A stretch of DNA of 43,543 nucleotides, taken from positions 1 through 43,543 of the forward strand of contig CAMATN010000030.1 of the NCBI GenBank assembly GCA_945861155.1, read 5' to 3'. The stretch is from Rhizobium sp. Q54. GTDB lineage: Bacteria > Pseudomonadota > Alphaproteobacteria > ATCC43930 > CGMCC-115725. Both the position numbers and the translations under genes were made by a program. This document shows positions 32,673 to 40,761 of the stretch, one piece after another; the first letter of the stretch is position 1, and each line of letters starts with the position of its first letter. A model generated the notes under the pieces. That model was not told the DNA's origin and ran no database searches. It worked only from the letters and a program-made list of their open reading frames with translations.

Positions 32673-34001
32673 TCACAAACCGCCGGGACGCGGCGGGCCG
32701 GCGAAAACGGCGGCGAGGAAGCGGCCCCAATCGGCGTTCGCCTGCGCTCTGATCCGGTCGTCCCGCCCGATCGGGTACGGCCCGGCCCCGAGGGTGCACA
32801 GCCCGAGGATGATCTTACGCGAGAACGGCGCGGTCATCGCGAGGCCGGTATGGAGGTCGCGGATCGTGCCGTCGCGCTCGACCCGCAGCGAGCAACCGCC
32901 GAGGTTGCGCCCGATCGCGCGCCGGGGAAAAGCGCCGTCCCACTGATGCAGCGCGCCGGGATAGACGACCGCCTCGACCCGGCTGCCGCCGCGGCGCAAA
33001 TCCGCGCTGATCTCGGCGCAGCGCTGTTGGTCGACAATCTCGTCGGCTCCGCCGATCAGCATCAACAGCGGCGCGCCGGTGGTGCGGCTGTCCTCGAAGC
33101 GGGCGATGCACGGGCCATAAAACGCGACATGGCCGGCGAAGCGCAGACCCCCTGCCCCGCCCACCCCCACCCTTCCCTCCCCCGCTTGCGGGGGAGGGTA
33201 AGTAGGGGACGCCCCCACCCTTCCCTCCCCCGCAAGCGAGGGAGGGTTAGGGTGGGGGCTTTGCGGGGGAGGGTAAGAAGGGGGCGCCCCCACCCTTCCC
33301 TCCCCCGCAAGCGAGGGAGGGTTAGGGTGAGGGCTTTGCGGGAGGGGGTAGCGTTGGGGCGGCGCGAGCCGGTCGGCGACCTGCGCGTACATCCCGTACA
33401 TCGCCGCCATTGCGCCATAGGAAAAGCCGGTCAGCACAACGCGCCTTGGATCGATCTCGGGCCGCGCGGCGAGAAAGCCGAGCGCGGAATAGGCGTCGGC
33501 CAGAATCATCGTCTCGGTGATGTTGAGGAGCCGGTCGATGAACCCGACGCCGCGCTCCCGACGCGACCCGAACGAATCGACAACAAGGGCCGCCACTCCC
33601 ATCCGCGCGAGCTGCGGCGCATAGGTCAGCTCGCGCGACGGCAGGACGCCGCCCGAACCGTGCAGCAGCACGACGGCCGGGACCGAGCGCAGCATCTTGG
33701 TGGTCCCGGGGGGCGGCAGATAGAGCCGGCCCTGCGCCGTCGTTGGCGGATTGTCATCAGGGCCGGCGCCGATATCTTCGGGGGCGAACGGACTGGCGCT
33801 CGGCCAGCTGACCGCGATCCCCGGAATGTCGCCGAGTGTCGCCGGGTCCGGCCACGGCGCCGTGAGGTGCGCCCAGCTTGCCGGGGCGGCCATCGCCGGC
33901 AGGGCGAGGACTAGCGCAACCGCGGCCAGCCCCCATCGGGATTGCGTTGTCGCTCCGCTCCTCGCGAAGCGACGCAAACTCGTGGGCATTCGGGCTCTCA
34001 T
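32673..34001 (-). CDS. Exported dienelactone-hydrolase-family enzyme with repeat-derived insert
   Basis: Encodes 442 residues. Residues 22-40 look like a signal peptide (WGLAAVALVLALPAMAAPA). The alpha/beta-hydrolase body shows PAVVLLHGSGGVLPSRELTY (oxyanion region), nucleophile Ser194 in GFSYGAMAA, Asp320 in IGGADEIVD and His352 in LHQWDG. Between RLAPPQ (215) and GLRFAGHVAFYGPC (286) lie about 70 residues that are translated palindromic repeats, including two copies of the 16-residue unit SPHPNPPSLAGEGRVG in a 25-residue period. Without them the length fits the family. The insert follows the nucleophile in a position where lid or loop segments occur, so folding may survive. The second conserved domain features remain intact. 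Confidence 0.88.
   Translation of the reverse strand: MRARMPTSLRRFARSGATTQSRWGLAAVALVLALPAMAAPASWAHLTAPWPDPATLGDIPGIAVSWPSASPFAPEDIGAGPDDNPPTTAQGRLYLPPPGTTKMLRSVPAVVLLHGSGGVLPSRELTYAPQLARMGVAALVVDSFGSRRERGVGFIDRLLNITETMILADAYSALGFLAARPEIDPRRVVLTGFSYGAMAAMYGMYAQVADRLAPPQRYPLPQSPHPNPPSLAGEGRVGAPPSYPPPQSPHPNPPSLAGEGRVGASPTYPPPQAGEGRVGVGGAGGLRFAGHVAFYGPCIARFEDSRTTGAPLLMLIGGADEIVDQQRCAEISADLRRGGSRVEAVVYPGALHQWDGAFPRRAIGRNLGGCSLRVERDGTIRDLHTGLAMTAPFSRKIILGLCTLGAGPYPIGRDDRIRAQANADWGRFLAAVFAGPPRPGGL
33147..33356. repeat. In-frame family-C palindromic repeats, partly tandem (75-bp period)
   Basis: Three palindrome cores, 33175-33198, 33223-33246 and 33298-33321, lie inside the hydrolase gene. The last two belong to a tandem duplication: cgcccccacccttccctccc begins at 33210 and again at 33285, a 75-bp (25-codon) step. 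The whole insert is 210 bp, a multiple of three, and has no stop in the coding frame. Confidence 0.92.
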
Positions 34002-34553
34002 TCACGGCGTCTTCTTGAAGATGGCCTCGTAGGTTTGGCCCTGCGGCGCGGTGAGGCGGCCGGCGAGATCGGCGTAAACCGGGCGGAACGCAAATTGGCT
34101 GCCGTCGGAGTTCTGGAACCTCAATTCGCCATCCCGAATTACTCCGGTGCCATGCAGAACGCCGCCCGGTGCGCGCGCGCCAGCTCCCTTTGGCGAATTC
34201 ATCGGCCCGAACGCATAGACGATCGTCGCATTCCCGTCCGGCGTCACGCTTTGCACGATCAGCGCGGCGCAAAGCTGCGGCGTCCAGGACGCGTCGCTCC
34301 ATATCCCGACAAACGGCCGATAGCGCTCCGTCACAGCCTCGACCTCAACGAGGCGAACCGTAATCGGCTGCTCGCAAAAGACCCGCGCGCTCGATCGAGC
34401 CGGTCCCGCATCGACCGGCGGCAGCGGTTCCGGCTCGACCGAGCGGGGTGCGGCGCCCGGGAAAAGCGGGGTCGGCGGCGCGGGCAGCTGCGCGAGGACA
34501 AGGGTCGGGTGCAGCAGCAGCGCGAACGCGACAGCGGTGAGGCGGCGGACCAT
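34002..34553 (-). CDS. Exported hypothetical protein
   Basis: Encodes 183 residues with a signal peptide (MVRRLTAVAFALLLHPTLVLA, cleavage near AQLPAPP) and a Pro-rich linker (PAPPTPLFPGAAPRSVEPEP). The mature domain has CEQPITVRLVEVEAVTERYR, FVGIWSDASWTPQLCAALIV and VHGTG-like GGVLHGTGVIRDGELRFQNS, suggesting a small beta-rich periplasmic domain that carries a pair of cysteines. I cannot assign a family. It ends one base before the hydrolase frame start on the same strand, so the two are probably co-transcribed. Confidence 0.7.
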   Translation of the reverse strand: MVRRLTAVAFALLLHPTLVLAQLPAPPTPLFPGAAPRSVEPEPLPPVDAGPARSSARVFCEQPITVRLVEVEAVTERYRPFVGIWSDASWTPQLCAALIVQSVTPDGNATIVYAFGPMNSPKGAGARAPGGVLHGTGVIRDGELRFQNSDGSQFAFRPVYADLAGRLTAPQGQTYEAIFKKTP

Positions 34554-34638
34554 GCGGAAACTCCGGCGACGATTCGGCGCGGGCGGGACGGCGAACCTTG
34601 TTTTGGCGGAAGGGACGGCGACGGCTCTCCGCAGCGGT

Positions 34639-34980
34639 CTAAAGGTTCAGCTCGGCGCTCTGGCCGGGGGAAGGGGTCGCGCGCGTCCATCCCGACCAGG
34701 CGCCGGGAACCGGATCGTTCGGATTGCGGTCGCGGCGCCAGCACAATGTCGCGCCGTTCGGCGCCTCGACGATCTCGCCGCGGCTCTTGCGCAGGGCAAA
34801 TTCCCGGGTCGAGACATAGCCCTCGCCGCGGCTGTCGCAATCGGCCCGCCGGGTGATCACCACCTGGACATTAACCTGTTCCCAGGCGGAGTTGTTGAGG
34901 GTCAGCCGGGCCGTGTCGGATGGCGTCGACGAGCACGCCGCAAGCGCCAGCAAGCCCAGCAGCGTCGCGCGAAATCTCAT
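34639..34980 (-). CDS. Small lipoprotein
   Basis: Encodes 113 residues starting MRFRATLLGLLALAACSSTP, a lipoprotein signal with lipobox LAAC. The mature part (LTLNNSAWEQVNVQVVITRR, ADCDSRGEGYVSTREFALRK, CWRRDRNPNDPVPGAWSGWT) has two further cysteines. Function unknown. ATG 34980 lies eight bases downstream of the TauD stop on the same strand, hence likely in the same transcript. Confidence 0.72.
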   Translation of the reverse strand: MRFRATLLGLLALAACSSTPSDTARLTLNNSAWEQVNVQVVITRRADCDSRGEGYVSTREFALRKSRGEIVEAPNGATLCWRRDRNPNDPVPGAWSGWTRATPSPGQSAELNL

Positions 34981-34988
34981 CTCGCTGC

Positions 34989-35891
34989 TCAAAACGGCCG
35001 GTCGCCCTTGATCTGGGTGCGGTGCATGACGCGCCGCGTCGCCGGATCGAAGGCGTCGCGCCGGTGCATCACGCAGCGGTTGTCCCACAGGATCAAATCG
35101 CCCGCCCGCCATTGCTGGTACCAGGAGAATTCCGACCTGGTGCAATGCGCCCACAGCGCATCGAGCAATGCCTCGCTCTCGGCGAGCGGCAAATCCAGAA
35201 CATAGGCGTTGCGCCGGCGCCCGAGGAACAGCGCCTTGCGGCCGGTCACCGGATGGGTGCGGATGATCGGGTGCTCGGCGCCGATCGTCTGGCTGGCGTC
35301 GGGCGCGTCGACAAAGCCGCGGCGCAATTCGCCGGCGCTGTTGCGGCTGGCGTCGTGACGGCACAGACGCCCGGCGACCTGGCGGCGCAGCTCCGGGGCG
35401 AGCGTCTCATAGGCGAGATACAGGTTGCAGAAGCCGGTATCGCCGCCCTCCGGCGGGACTTCGAGCGAATAGAGCGCCGAGGCGCTCGGCGGCTCCGGGA
35501 TATACGACATGTCGGTGTGCCAGATCGCTTCGTAGGCGCCGAGTTGTCCGATCGGCTGGCCGTCCTCGATCACGTTCGAGACCACCATGACGTATTGCCG
35601 CCCTTCCGGCGCCGCCTCGACAGTGCGGTCCTCGCCGGGCAGCCTGACCCGCGCGGCGGCGATCGGCGCCCAGTCCAATTCGCCGAGCTGCCGGCTGAAC
35701 CGCATCAGATCGTCGTCGCTCAAGCCCTGGCCGCGGAACCGCAGCACCAAATGCTGCCCCCAGGCCGCCGTGATCGCACCAAGCATCTCCGGGGTCAGCG
35801 CGCCGGCAAGATCGACCCCCTCGACATCGGCGGCGAGCGCCGCCCCGGTCGCCCGCACCCTCACCCCCTGCCGCTCGATGATCGCTGCCAT
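34989..35891 (-). CDS. TauD/TfdA-family Fe(II)/2-oxoglutarate dioxygenase
   Basis: Encodes 300 residues. The facial triad is His125-x-Asp127 (AIWHTDMSY) and His276 (WDNRCVMHRRDAF), and the 2-oxoglutarate Arg lies in RRVMHRTQIKGDRPF (287 or 291). These enzymes hydroxylate taurine, aryloxyacetates or related acids; this one's substrate is not known. The sequence starts MAAIIERQGVRVRATGAALA with GGAGGTCC upstream. No sulfonate transporter genes adjoin it. Confidence 0.92.
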   Translation of the reverse strand: MAAIIERQGVRVRATGAALAADVEGVDLAGALTPEMLGAITAAWGQHLVLRFRGQGLSDDDLMRFSRQLGELDWAPIAAARVRLPGEDRTVEAAPEGRQYVMVVSNVIEDGQPIGQLGAYEAIWHTDMSYIPEPPSASALYSLEVPPEGGDTGFCNLYLAYETLAPELRRQVAGRLCRHDASRNSAGELRRGFVDAPDASQTIGAEHPIIRTHPVTGRKALFLGRRRNAYVLDLPLAESEALLDALWAHCTRSEFSWYQQWRAGDLILWDNRCVMHRRDAFDPATRRVMHRTQIKGDRPF

Positions 35892-36025
35892 CCCGGACCT
35901 CCTTCAAATTGTGCCCCGATAGGTTGCCCGGTTGCGCGCCGATAGGCAAACAAGCAAGCCACACCGCTCCTGCAACGCGCTTGCACCGACCGCGCCGACG
36001 CGCTAATCACCAGCGGTCAGTCGCG

Positions 36026-36084
<59 letters not shown>

Positions 36085-36102
<18 letters not shown>

Positions 36103-36126
36103 AATTTCCCGTTTGTTTTTAGTAGG
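36085..36126. other. Presumed element boundary (att site) at tRNA 3' end
   Basis: Integrative elements normally carry a copy of the tRNA 3' end at the crossover. Here the T-arm/acceptor segment of tRNA-Arg ends at 36102 and the integrase stop is at 36127. I found no second copy of this segment before the window end, so the far boundary is beyond 43,543 or lost. Confidence 0.5.
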
Positions 36127-37305
36127 TTAACCTCCGGGGCGGTGGTCCCGGTCGGAAGGTCGCGGCGCGGTGTTGCCAGATTTTGCCAATTTCGGCGCAA
36201 GCCGAGGTGGCACCGGCAACGGCAACGCGGCGTCTCGCCGCGCTTGCTCGCTGGCAAACACGTAGTACTGATTGGTTACCTTCGATCCAGGCGAGTGGCC
36301 AAGGTTCGCTTGCAAAATCCGTTCGGGAACTCCGCCGACCGAGCACCGCGTGGCGTAGGCTTTCCTGAGGCTGTGCGGTGTGAGCTTCTGGAATCCCGGC
36401 GGCGGCTCCAATCCAGCACGCTTGCGAGCCGTCTCGAACGCCTTCTTGATGTTCGTTATCGGGCGATCTGCGTTCCGACCTGGGAATACATAGGCTCCTT
36501 CCTGTGGTGCGGCGCGCAAGGCTTCGAGTAAGCTACCCGCTACGAATACGCGTCGGCGTGACGACCGGGTTTTCGGGGTCCAGCCCTCCTTCGACCGGAT
36601 CATGACGCTCCCGGTTTCGAGGTTCACGTCCTCCCACCGAAGATTGAACGCTTCTCCCGTCCGACAGCCGGTCTCTGCCAAGAACCAGACGGGGAGGTAA
36701 AGACGTGCGGGAAGTCCTTCGATCAGCTTGATCAATCCCGCTTCGTCCGGCGCCTCGAAATCCCGAGGCTCGGTCGGGATCGGCTCGACCTGGGGCAGTT
36801 CACGAACTCTTTTGTTCTTGAACGCCCATTTTAGGACTTTGAATACCGACTTCACGTCGCTGTTCACAGTCTCCGGTGCGCGGCCTGCCCGAAGGCGCAC
36901 CCGTTGAAACGCCGTGAGCTGCGCCTCCGTGATCAAGCCCACATCAGTGCTCCCGAAGAACGCCAACGCTGACTTGAGACGAGCTTTGTCCGTTTCCAGC
37001 GATATCGCCCGCTTTTTTAGCGTATCGACGCGGTGGGTTTCGGCCTCCTCCCACATTTCCGCTGCTCGGGTAAATGTAAGGCCGCTCTGAGTGCGACTTG
37101 CTAGACCCAAAGTCTGGGTCTCCAATTCGCGCCTCAGCCGCTTCGCGACCTCAGATGCTTCTTTAAAGCTGTCAAATAGCGGCCGCATCCTCCGTCCGCT
37201 GGCGGTCAGGGATGCGGGAACATCAACGTGCCATTTGCCCGTTTCCACACCGTCCCGTTTATGGGCGCGGATGCGTACAGGGCCAATCTTACGGGATGCG
37301 CTCAT
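36127..37305 (-). CDS. int: Tyrosine recombinase integrase
   Basis: Encodes 392 residues. Catalytic residues of the phage-integrase family are visible: Arg215 (ETGCRTGEAFNLRWED), Lys near 237-245, His311-x-x-Arg314 (TPHSLRKAYATR), His337 (NLGHSPGS) and the Tyr nucleophile at 347/348 (VTNQYYVF). The N-terminal half contains an Arm-type start (VRIRAHKRDGVETGKWHVDV) and a core-binding domain. It reads toward tRNA-Arg, the usual arrangement for tRNA-integrated islands. Its ATG overlaps the upstream gene's stop (ATGA). Codon use is less GC-rich than left of the tRNA. Confidence 0.95.
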   Translation of the reverse strand: MSASRKIGPVRIRAHKRDGVETGKWHVDVPASLTASGRRMRPLFDSFKEASEVAKRLRRELETQTLGLASRTQSGLTFTRAAEMWEEAETHRVDTLKKRAISLETDKARLKSALAFFGSTDVGLITEAQLTAFQRVRLRAGRAPETVNSDVKSVFKVLKWAFKNKRVRELPQVEPIPTEPRDFEAPDEAGLIKLIEGLPARLYLPVWFLAETGCRTGEAFNLRWEDVNLETGSVMIRSKEGWTPKTRSSRRRVFVAGSLLEALRAAPQEGAYVFPGRNADRPITNIKKAFETARKRAGLEPPPGFQKLTPHSLRKAYATRCSVGGVPERILQANLGHSPGSKVTNQYYVFASEQARRDAALPLPVPPRLAPKLAKSGNTAPRPSDRDHRPGG

Positions 37306-37775
37306 TGCGTTCTCCTTTGCGCAGAACGCTCCCGCCCATTACCCAATCGGGAACCTACCACTTCGTCGCGAATGCGCTGCACCAAAAGGTCGGCCTTTGG
37401 TGACGAACGGACAGAGCTTCGGAGATAGCTGACCAATTCCTCCCGCAAGTAGAGCCGGTGCCGACCTGGACCCGGATAGGCCGGAAGCAGGTCGCGCGGG
37501 ATGCGGCGTGCGGTATCGACTGTGCAGCGAAGGACACGGGCAACGTCCTCGACAACGAGGATGTCGGGATCGCCTCCAATATGCGCGCGAGCTTTGCCGT
37601 TGAGCCTAGCTCCGGCATTTAGCAAACGTTTGCTAAATGGGAGCGGCTTTGTCGGTATCGGCCGGAGCGGGCCGGTCCCGTGGCGAACGATGCCCTTTCG
37701 GACGCGCGGAGCGTGTTCTGACCCGAGCGTTATCGCATGCGCCAGAGCCGGCGGGGCAAACTCGCTGGGGCTCAT
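37302..37775 (-). CDS. Helix-turn-helix DNA-binding protein (excisionase-like)
   Basis: Encodes 157 residues. Residues about 70-115 read DILVVEDVARVLRCTVDTAR then RIPRDLLPAYPGPGRHRLYL and REELVSYLRS, a MerR/AlpA-like winged helix as in excisionases and helix_turn_helix_17 proteins. The first 65 residues are basic and probably flexible. ATG 37775 overlaps the upstream gene's stop, and the stop overlaps int, making three translation-coupled genes. Likely role: directionality factor or regulator of int, by position. Confidence 0.75.
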   Translation of the reverse strand: MSPSEFAPPALAHAITLGSEHAPRVRKGIVRHGTGPLRPIPTKPLPFSKRLLNAGARLNGKARAHIGGDPDILVVEDVARVLRCTVDTARRIPRDLLPAYPGPGRHRLYLREELVSYLRSSVRSSPKADLLVQRIRDEVVGSRLGNGRERSAQRRTQ

Positions 37776-39028
37776 TCCGCCGCACCGTGCATGAGGCGCT
37801 GCCACCTGCCGTCGGACACCCGTAAGGCTTGCAGCGCGCGCCGGAACCGATCCGCAGCGACATATATTCCCGGTGCTGAGCGGCGGAGCACGCCCGCATG
37901 TTGCAGCCGAAGCAAGGCGGGCAGCACGAGGGTCTGCGATGTCAGCCGGCCTTCGAGGATGAGCGCCCGGTATGCCAGTTCTAACTGGGCCGAAGTGTGG
38001 CGCCGCAAGACGCTGGCTGACCTGGACATGAACTCAAAAATCGACCCGTGGTCTCCGGGTTCCGGTTCGTTGCCCCGGATCGCGTTGAACTCCGGCAAGG
38101 CGCGTCTCACCAGCCGGTCGAACAGCGCCAAGAACTGCTCTTCGCCGCGGAACTCGCGCGGATCATCGGGACATTGATAGCCCGTGGTCGCGAGGATGAT
38201 TCCCCTTTCAACCGCAGTGACAGCACAGAGCGACCGCAACCCTGTGCCGGTCGCACCAAATTCGTACCGCAACCGCCGATTGGTCTTCTCGTAGGCTTTC
38301 ATGCATTGCCCCACGGAGCGGTAGCCGCGGATCAAATTCGCGCCGTGAGACAACTCCGTGTAGCCCCGTGCTGTCGGGCCGTACCGCACCGCGACAATCT
38401 CGTTGAACTGCTCGCGGAAGCGCGGAGCGAGCCGGCGCAGGTGATAATGCGGGGAGGTCGTGGCGAGATCGGCGCACAACTCAACTGCGGACAGCTTCGT
38501 AGCTAAGAGCGGCGCGTATCCAGTGAATGGCCCTTCGGTGACCAGCAGGGATGCAATCTCTTGGATTTGCGGCTCGAGAATGCAGATCCGCTCCCACAGA
38601 CGATTGAGCACCTGCCCGCTCGTATGCTCGGTCACCTGATCCGGGTGCAGCCAGTTCTCCGCTACACCGATGCCCCGGCTCCGGCTGCGATACGGGCGGC
38701 TGACCTCGTCGCCATAGTCCAAATTTTCGTCCCGGAGATCGGCGAGCGGGCTGAACTGAGCGGTGAAGCTCGCAGTACGGCTCGCGACATTGAATGTTGC
38801 CCCGACGTAAACCGGCCGGCCGAACTCGGGATTATTGAACCGCCGTCCCAGCGGACGTTTGCGGTTGGGCTGGGCAAAGCCATTCGCCTTGAGCACGCGG
38901 GCAAAGGTCGCGAAGGACGCCAACGGAGCTACGTTATACTTGAAAGTTATCCACGTACTGTCCGGGTATATATCCTCCGCTCTCAACACATCACCTGCAT
39001 GAATAACTCGCGCAGTCGGTAACGGCAT
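37772..39028 (-). CDS. Putative replication initiator of the integrated element
   Basis: Encodes 418 residues. Two segments resemble Rep_trans/phage replication initiation factors: LSAVELCADLATTSPHYHLR (compare the RIDxxxD strand) and QCMKAYEKTNRRLRYEFGAT (compare the YxK...RxE strand). The C-terminal 110 residues look like a helical winged domain (SRSASVLRRHTSAQLELAYR, LPALLRLQHAGVLRRSAPGI). The assignment is by pattern memory only and could be wrong. ATG 39028 is preferred over 39031 because of AGGAGGGA six bases upstream. Position ahead of xis-like and int genes, and just downstream of a repeat/dyad cluster (39167-39266), fits an initiator with its origin. No clear catalytic Tyr can be chosen. 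Confidence 0.45.
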   Translation of the reverse strand: MPLPTARVIHAGDVLRAEDIYPDSTWITFKYNVAPLASFATFARVLKANGFAQPNRKRPLGRRFNNPEFGRPVYVGATFNVASRTASFTAQFSPLADLRDENLDYGDEVSRPYRSRSRGIGVAENWLHPDQVTEHTSGQVLNRLWERICILEPQIQEIASLLVTEGPFTGYAPLLATKLSAVELCADLATTSPHYHLRRLAPRFREQFNEIVAVRYGPTARGYTELSHGANLIRGYRSVGQCMKAYEKTNRRLRYEFGATGTGLRSLCAVTAVERGIILATTGYQCPDDPREFRGEEQFLALFDRLVRRALPEFNAIRGNEPEPGDHGSIFEFMSRSASVLRRHTSAQLELAYRALILEGRLTSQTLVLPALLRLQHAGVLRRSAPGIYVAADRFRRALQALRVSDGRWQRLMHGAAE

Positions 39029-39166
39029 CATTTCCCTCCTATCCCATCTCGCGCATGCAGGCGTTAATAAAAAAGGCCCGTTGCGCTATAGACACACCTT
39101 TGCACGCAAGAGAAAACCGTGTCTTGCAATACGCCTTTTATTATTTAGATTTTTCGTCGATAGTCG

Positions 39167-39266
39167 ATGGACGTTAAATTGTTTCTGCTCAGAAAACGTC
39201 CACCTAAGTAGGAGGGAGCCGCGCAAGTCGTGGACGATTTCTTGTCCTACGCAAGAAAACGTCCAC
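39167..39266. repeat. Dyad/iteron-like cluster of GTGGACG boxes
   Basis: The box GTGGACG or its complement occurs at 39167-39173 (first base A), 39197-39203 (reverse), 39230-39236 and 39260-39266 (reverse), spaced 30, 33 and 30 bases with alternating orientation. The right pair forms a palindrome with 15-base arms and one mismatch (gtggacgatttcttg 39230-39244; 39252-39266). The two pairs are imperfect direct copies 63 bases apart. The cluster lies upstream of the putative initiator and overlaps the 3' end of the 39204-39896 gene. It may be an origin, operator or recombination site. Confidence 0.75.
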
Positions 39267-39896
39267 TTTCTGAATGGCGGAAATGGCAAGAGCTGCCGTG
39301 CTCGCCTCTCCGCTATCGACCAACTTGGGCCGCATCCGGTTCACCCGGTTTCGGACCTCGTCAATCCACTTATCGAACCCTTCATCGACCTGGGTCGGAC
39401 CGAGGCGATGATTGAGTGCTGCTCGCGGTACGAGACGGGACGCGAACGGCCTCAGCAGGCGTTTGCTGATCTGGGGTACGCCTAGTCGCGCGCAGTACCC
39501 GAGGACGAGTAACGCTTCGAGTTGCCCCAAGGCGTGCTTCTCGTTCGTCTCGTGCCGTAGCTGGGCGATCTGAGGGCTGGGCGCCAGTCTGTAAATATAT
39601 TGCAGCCGCCCGTGAGCGCCGCGCAGAAGGCCGGCGTTACCCGGCGAGCGGCAGGCGTAAACACCGACTAGCAGCGCGAGGATGAAATCGCGGCTTCCGC
39701 GGCCTCTTATCACCTTCCGAGCGTCCGGGAAGAGGAGCACCAATCGCAGCAATGCCGGAAACGAGGGCGACACCCGCTCGATCACGTCGGGTTCGTCGGC
39801 GTCCCAATCTGCGCGATAGGGGAAGACCCGGATGACAGGCTGGGATCTTGGCACTGGGACGCGCTCGGACAAAAAATCCGAGAAGTGGTAACCCAC
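39204..39896 (-). CDS. Accessory protein of unknown function
   Basis: Encodes 230 residues from GTG 39896. I do not recognise it. It has a basic middle with ARKVIRGRGSRDFILALLVG, a helical segment (NEKHALGQLEALLVLGYCAR) and a C-terminal helix-rich region (FDKWIDEVRNRVNRMRPKLV). No membrane segment or signal peptide is clear. The last 20 codons are drawn from the GTGGACG dyad cluster. It lies between the putative initiator and the serine recombinase, on the same strand as all other element genes. Start and even coding status are moderately uncertain. Confidence 0.5.
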   Translation of the reverse strand: MGYHFSDFLSERVPVPRSQPVIRVFPYRADWDADEPDVIERVSPSFPALLRLVLLFPDARKVIRGRGSRDFILALLVGVYACRSPGNAGLLRGAHGRLQYIYRLAPSPQIAQLRHETNEKHALGQLEALLVLGYCARLGVPQISKRLLRPFASRLVPRAALNHRLGPTQVDEGFDKWIDEVRNRVNRMRPKLVDSGEASTAALAISAIQKVDVFLRRTRNRPRLARLPPT

Positions 39897-40113
39897 CCCC
39901 GGATTTTCGCCGCCAATTTTTTTGGAGGGTAGCTGGGTATACGGCTTCTGGCCGTCAGTCCCGGTTTTAGGGACACCATAAACGAGCCATTATCGAGGCC
40001 GCTGGTAACGCGATTTTCGATAGTAAATCCGCGACCGATGGAGATTGAAATAATCATAACGTATGTCAAATCATAGTATCGCGTTGGATGGTGCTTACTT
40101 TTACCGATTATGT
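39897..40113. other. AT-rich intergenic region
   Basis: About 215 bp without a credible gene and clearly richer in A+T than the rest. On the minus strand TTGACA (complement of 40063-40068) matches a -35 hexamer, but I see no convincing -10 at 16-18 bases. No strong palindrome was noted. Confidence 0.4.
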
Positions 40114-40761
40114 CTATATCGTACGCTCAAGCAGTTTGTGAACTGTTGGGATATGCCAGACTTTCCCTGACGCAGAGGGGATTTGGCGGCGGTTCAACTC
40201 GTCTCGGATGCCGCGGACGGTGGTGATCCCTTTGGCTCGGATGTCGTGCAGCGTGCCGGCGAGGCCCTGTGCGAACTCGCTGGCTTCACGTTTTCGTTCG
40301 GCGGCTAGGATCGCTCCGTTCGTCCCAAGCTTGACACCCCGTGCCTTGGCGGCGGCGAGAGCGGCCTTGGTCCGAGCGCTGATCTGTTCGCGCTCATGCT
40401 CCGCAAACGCGGCGAGCATGTGCAGCATGAGTTTGGACGCGTGCGGGTTATCGACCGCCACTAACTCGACGCCGGCCTCGATCAGGTTCGCGATGAAAGC
40501 GACGTTGCGGGCGAGCCTATCGAGTTTGGCAATGATCAACGTCGCCCGCCGGCCCTTGCATTCGGCGAGCGCGGCGAGAAGCTGAGGACGATCCGAGCGC
40601 TTTCCGCTCTCGATCTCGGTGTACTCAGCGATGAGGTCGCTTTCGGGTCGCCCGCGCAGGTAATCGCTGACGGAACGCCGCTGAGCATCGAGGCCAAGGC
40701 CGCTTTGCCCTTGCCGTCCAGTGGACACCCGATAGTAAGCGACGAAAAATGTGCAAGGCAC
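40114..40761 (-). CDS. Serine recombinase (resolvase/invertase family)
   Basis: Encodes 215 residues. The resolvase N-terminal domain has nucleophile Ser13 (AYYRVSTGRQ), GLGLDAQRRSV, YTEIESGKRSDRPQLLAAL, IIAKLDRLARN and the EHEREQISARTKAALAAAKA helix; the C-terminus (IRDELNRRQIPSASGKVWHI, PTVHKLLERTI) is a helix-turn-helix. Start is GTG 40761 with AGGGGAA upstream. Short resolvases of this type recombine specific sites in plasmids, transposons or invertible segments. No inverted-repeat transposon ends were found around it; the dyad cluster 0.9 kb downstream could be a target. Confidence 0.93.
   Translation of the reverse strand: MPCTFFVAYYRVSTGRQGQSGLGLDAQRRSVSDYLRGRPESDLIAEYTEIESGKRSDRPQLLAALAECKGRRATLIIAKLDRLARNVAFIANLIEAGVELVAVDNPHASKLMLHMLAAFAEHEREQISARTKAALAAAKARGVKLGTNGAILAAERKREASEFAQGLAGTLHDIRAKGITTVRGIRDELNRRQIPSASGKVWHIPTVHKLLERTI

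Noticed and set aside
33147-33356. Possible CRISPR array
   Set aside because: The repeats are palindromic, C-rich and partly tandem at 75 bp without variable spacers of constant length, and they are translated within a gene; no cas genes are present.
40114-40761. Serine recombinase as part of a complete transposon
   Set aside because: No flanking terminal inverted repeats or transposase gene were found, so I list it only as a recombinase of the element.
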